Origin: Bugula neritina
Taxonomy: Eukaryota > Bryozoa > Gymnolaemata > Cheilostomatida > Bugulidae
Reading direction: 5' to 3'
Assembly: GCA_964035545.1 (NCBI GenBank)
Contig: OZ037766.1
Span: forward strand, 5,991,722 to 6,055,721
DNA: 64,000 bases
The notes beneath the pieces were generated by a model. It made no database searches. It was not told the origin of the DNA and saw only the letters and a program-made list of their open reading frames with translations. Below are positions 61,198 to 64,000 of this stretch, piece after piece. The position numbers were made by a program, and so were the translations under genes. Position 1 is the first letter of the stretch. The number at the start of each line of letters is the position of its first letter.

Positions 61198-63866
61198 TCA
61201 GCTATCGTCATGCAATGCAGTTTTAGCTGTTTCTTCTGGTGCTGCCTTAGCATTTTCTAAATTTTCTGCTGTCACCTCTTCTACTACAACAGGTTCTATA
61301 GCTGGTGCAACAGGCTCTCCATCAGCTACTGCAGGCTCTCCATCAGCTATAACTGCAGGCTCTTCATCAGCTACTGCAGGTTCTCCATCAGCTACTGCAG
61401 GTTCTTCGTCAGCTACTGCAGGTTCTTCATCACCTACTGCAGGTTCTTCATCACCTACTGCAGGTTTTTCATCAACTATTTCAGATTCCTTGTCAGCTAC
61501 TGCAGGCTCTATCTCTGGTGCTACAGGTTTTTCATCAGTTACTGTTGCTTCAACATCTGTTGCTACAGTGTTGTCATCTGTTTTTGCAAGTGTTTCATCT
61601 GCTACTCCAGGTTGTATGGCCAATGCTGGTTTTGTTCCTGCTGCTGTTTGTTCTGTATTCACTTTTATTTCTGCTGCTTCAACAGTGTGTTCATCATGTG
61701 TAGCTTCTTCTAATAACCTTCCGGTGTTGGCTTCTAAACAAAAAGTTATTACTTATTTAGCTAAGAATAACTCAGACCCAGTGAACCCTAGATGTTTGAT
61801 TTGTTTGCTTATTTAATAATTGGCATCTAAAGCTTTTATTACATAGCAACAAGCCTATTCTATTTGGGTAAACCTTACACAAACACGTTATATCATAACA
61901 AGTAAGAACGATCAATGTTAAATACGTTCTATATACATATTTGCTCCCCTTTAAAACCGCTTTATTTTAGGTAATAAAACTTTGTCTCAGAATGTATAAC
62001 TTTGATTTTGAAATTAATGTTTGCAAAAGCTAGTTAGTATAATTTAAGTTAAATTAAAATGAAAAAGTAGCTTAATTTCATTATTTGAATATACATACCA
62101 AAGTTATTAAGGAACTTTTGGTGTAAAGAATATGGTTGCTTAACTGTCACGAAAAACATTTTGATTCACATAAGTGTTCCCTAATCTGAGTAAGTTTATA
62201 AAATATAGCTACAAATCTCGTTAGGAATAGAGTCAGTTTTATACACAGCATAAGAGTTGAAAATTGCATTCGTTTTATATACTATCGCCTGCACAATAAT
62301 TCTTTCAGTAGACATGCATATAGGAAAATCATGCCTATATGCCACAACTGTTTATTTATTACTATAATACTAGGAAATACAGTGCTCCTCCGATAGGCTA
62401 TCTCACGTTTACATTCCTCGCAAAATTCCATAGGTCACAAGAAGGGCTTGGATCCCCTTTTGTGGTTTACATATGTCTCTTTATGTACAAAATAGCTAAA
62501 TTTAATGGATCCGTAAGTTTTAAATCTGGTATTCTAATATTATGTTTAATTGAGGTTTCGAACCAGTGGATTAGTCAGATACAGAAGGAGCACTGTACAT
62601 ACATATACTATATAGGGGGAGCACTGTACATACATATACTATAGGGGGAGCACTGTACATACATATACTACAGGGGGGACTGTACATACATGTATTACAG
62701 GGGGAGCACTTTACCTACATATCTTACAGCTTTTTACCTGCAGAGGCTTCTATTTCCTTTGACACTTCTGCTGACTCATATTCCTTCACATTTGCCTCAG
62801 CATCACCTTCGTTGCCGACTTCTATATTTTCTTCATTCTTCTGTTTGTCATTATATTTTAGTTTTGAATCTGCTTTGTTTTCCTCTGGCTGATTTTGAGT
62901 TTCAGTTTTACAGTTCTGTGTTTGTCTTGCTAGACTTTCTTGGCCAACTCTTTTTCCTTCTACATGCATAGATGGATAAGGCTCTCTATTGTTTAGGTCA
63001 CTTAGACCGGGTGCAAAGTGCTGAAAAATAGAGCGAGACAATCTCAGGTTGGCCATTCGTTGATTGGTACGTTTTCCTTTATTTGTTAACTCCATCAAAA
63101 GAGCATACTGATCTTCATCAATGTTATATCGCTCACGCAAATCACACGGAGCACCAGTCACAAAAAATCTTTTATCAACTCTGTGAGTTTGAACATGCGA
63201 GAGCTTTTTCAGTATTCGAGTACGTTCCTTAGCCAGCTGTTCTATGGTAAATCTTTGTGTTTGCGGGCTGTACATTGCTAAAGAAGTGTACCTTCCATCA
63301 TTGACTTTGTTACTATGAAGCTTGTCCAATGATGGCATACTGCCGACATGGGGTTCAAGGGTGCTGATTCTACTTAATGTTGAAGCAGATTTCATGTCGT
63401 GTGGGCTTGAGGGTGGCTGCTTGTGGTACCTGTGTTCTGTCAAGTGAGGTTGTGTAGGTGGATGGGGGGTATTCATTTTTACACGGTTGCCCCGCTCTGT
63501 TGGCAGAGGTGTGATCTCAATAGACTCAGCTATATCTCTAGTTGTACTCCAGTTGGATTCGGCAGTCTTAAGTTTCTGTCTCTCAGATGTCAGCATCTGC
63601 TGCTTTTCTGACGCAAGTTTAGCTGTTTTCAGCCGTATTCCAAGTTTTCTAGCGTGGGCTCCAGCTTTTAGAGTCCGTTGAACTGGTGGCCCATAGTTTG
63701 GTTTTCTGTTTGCAACAATAACTTTGTTATATATATACTCCAGCTCCTTGTACTTGCTTTCTGGCTGTTCAGATCCATCCTCATGGTCACTTTCGTCATT
63801 CCCAAACACCTCAGACAACTGGTTTATTTCTCTCGCCGATTCGCTATGATCCTTTATGACATCCAT
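61198..63866 (-). CDS. Unrecognised 554-aa protein with acidic EPAVADE repeats
   Basis: Two exons, 62738-63866 and 61198-61733, joined in phase 1 (GCAG|GTAAAA donor, TTTGTTTAG acceptor), 1665 nt with TGA at 61198. The ATG at 63864-63866 has G at -3 and +4, and is the first ATG after an in-frame TGA about 70 nt upstream. I do not recognise the family. The first part (residues 30-110) is charged and helical-looking (YKELEYIYNKVIVANRK; SEKQQMLTSERQKLK). A Pro/His/Ser-rich stretch follows, and then the most protein-like block at about residues 190-300 (FTIEQLAKERTRILKKLSHV, FFVTGAPCDLRERYNIDEDQ). The C-terminal exon is dominated by seven-residue repeats of the EPAVADE type, strongly acidic and probably disordered. 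No signal peptide or membrane helix is seen. An upstream exon beyond the window is possible if the gene starts earlier. Confidence 0.75.
61300..61520. repeat. 21-bp coding minisatellite
   Basis: About nine to ten units of GCTACTGCAGGTTCTTCATCA-type sequence in the last exon of the gene above; on the coding strand each unit gives EPAVADE or EPAVADG. The opposite strand is also open, giving a spurious Ser/Ala-rich ORF. Confidence 0.9.
62588..62715. repeat. About 28-bp minisatellite in the intron
   Basis: Roughly five units of GGAGCACTGTACATACATATACTATAGG with small length changes, starting about 20 bp from the donor of the first exon (62738). Confidence 0.88.
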
Positions 63867-64000
63867 CACATAGAGAGAACCTCCACACGAATCTGTACAC
63901 TGTCCCCTCAGTGATTTAGCCTCTCCATATCACAGTAAGGTTTGGTGGTGTGAAAAGTAATCATATCACACAGTACATGAGCAAAATTCAAATATTTACC

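Noticed and set aside
61127-61816. 229-aa plus-strand Ser/Ala/Thr-rich ORF
   Set aside because: It is the antisense of the 21-bp coding repeats of the minus-strand gene, whose frame has proper splice signals and a poly(A) signal. The plus frame is open only because the repeat unit is a multiple of three.

Overview
The window is eukaryotic nuclear DNA. It is AT-rich, and every recognisable gene is split by many GT-AG introns of a few hundred bases to several kb. It also holds tRNA-derived SINEs, DNA transposons and abundant micro- and minisatellites. The gene families (SLC23, TM6SF, cytosolic carboxypeptidase AGBL2/3-like, a mitoregulin-like microprotein) are animal. A marine invertebrate, probably lophotrochozoan, fits the gene divergence and repeat style, but I cannot fix the phylum from sequence alone. 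Exon models were built by hand from splice sites, phase and family similarity; none has transcript support.

Layout. (1) 545-21,614, minus strand: two tandem SLC23-family (nucleobase/ascorbate) transporter genes. The proximal copy (13,311-21,600) is complete at 14 coding exons and 625 aa. The distal copy (545-11,852) runs off the left edge after 11 exons. Ten consecutive exons (2 to 11) have exactly the same lengths in both copies. (2) 23,978-24,196, minus: a single-exon 72-aa microprotein resembling mitoregulin. (3) 26,579-30,586, plus: a complete 8-exon TM6SF-family gene (389 aa). (4) 31,537-36,225, minus: ten exons of an unrecognised protein with an amphipathic helix fitting the A-kinase-anchor consensus; its 5' end is not resolved. 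(5) 36.3-39.4 kb: hAT-like element and a decayed relative. (6) 45,505-53,072, minus: a 14-exon AGBL2/3-type tubulin carboxypeptidase. (7) 61,198-63,866, minus: a two-exon gene for a 554-aa, probably disordered protein with acidic repeats.

The most notable structure is a pair of about 5.3-kb, near-identical, TTAA-flanked DNA elements (40,466-45,727 and 54,065-59,403) on either side of the carboxypeptidase gene. The first sits inside its last coding exon. The reading frame runs without interruption from the host exon through the element's terminal inverted repeat and about 70 codons into it, so the protein is predicted to end in a transposon-encoded tail. The inverted repeat also carries a GTAAGC splice donor at the junction. 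Other structures of interest are a perfect 130-bp palindrome, a SINE inserted six bases into an intron, and an intronic 22-bp minisatellite that repeats the consensus 5' splice site.

The genes look like unrelated neighbours apart from the tandem SLC23 pair. No operon-like or clustered pathway is evident.
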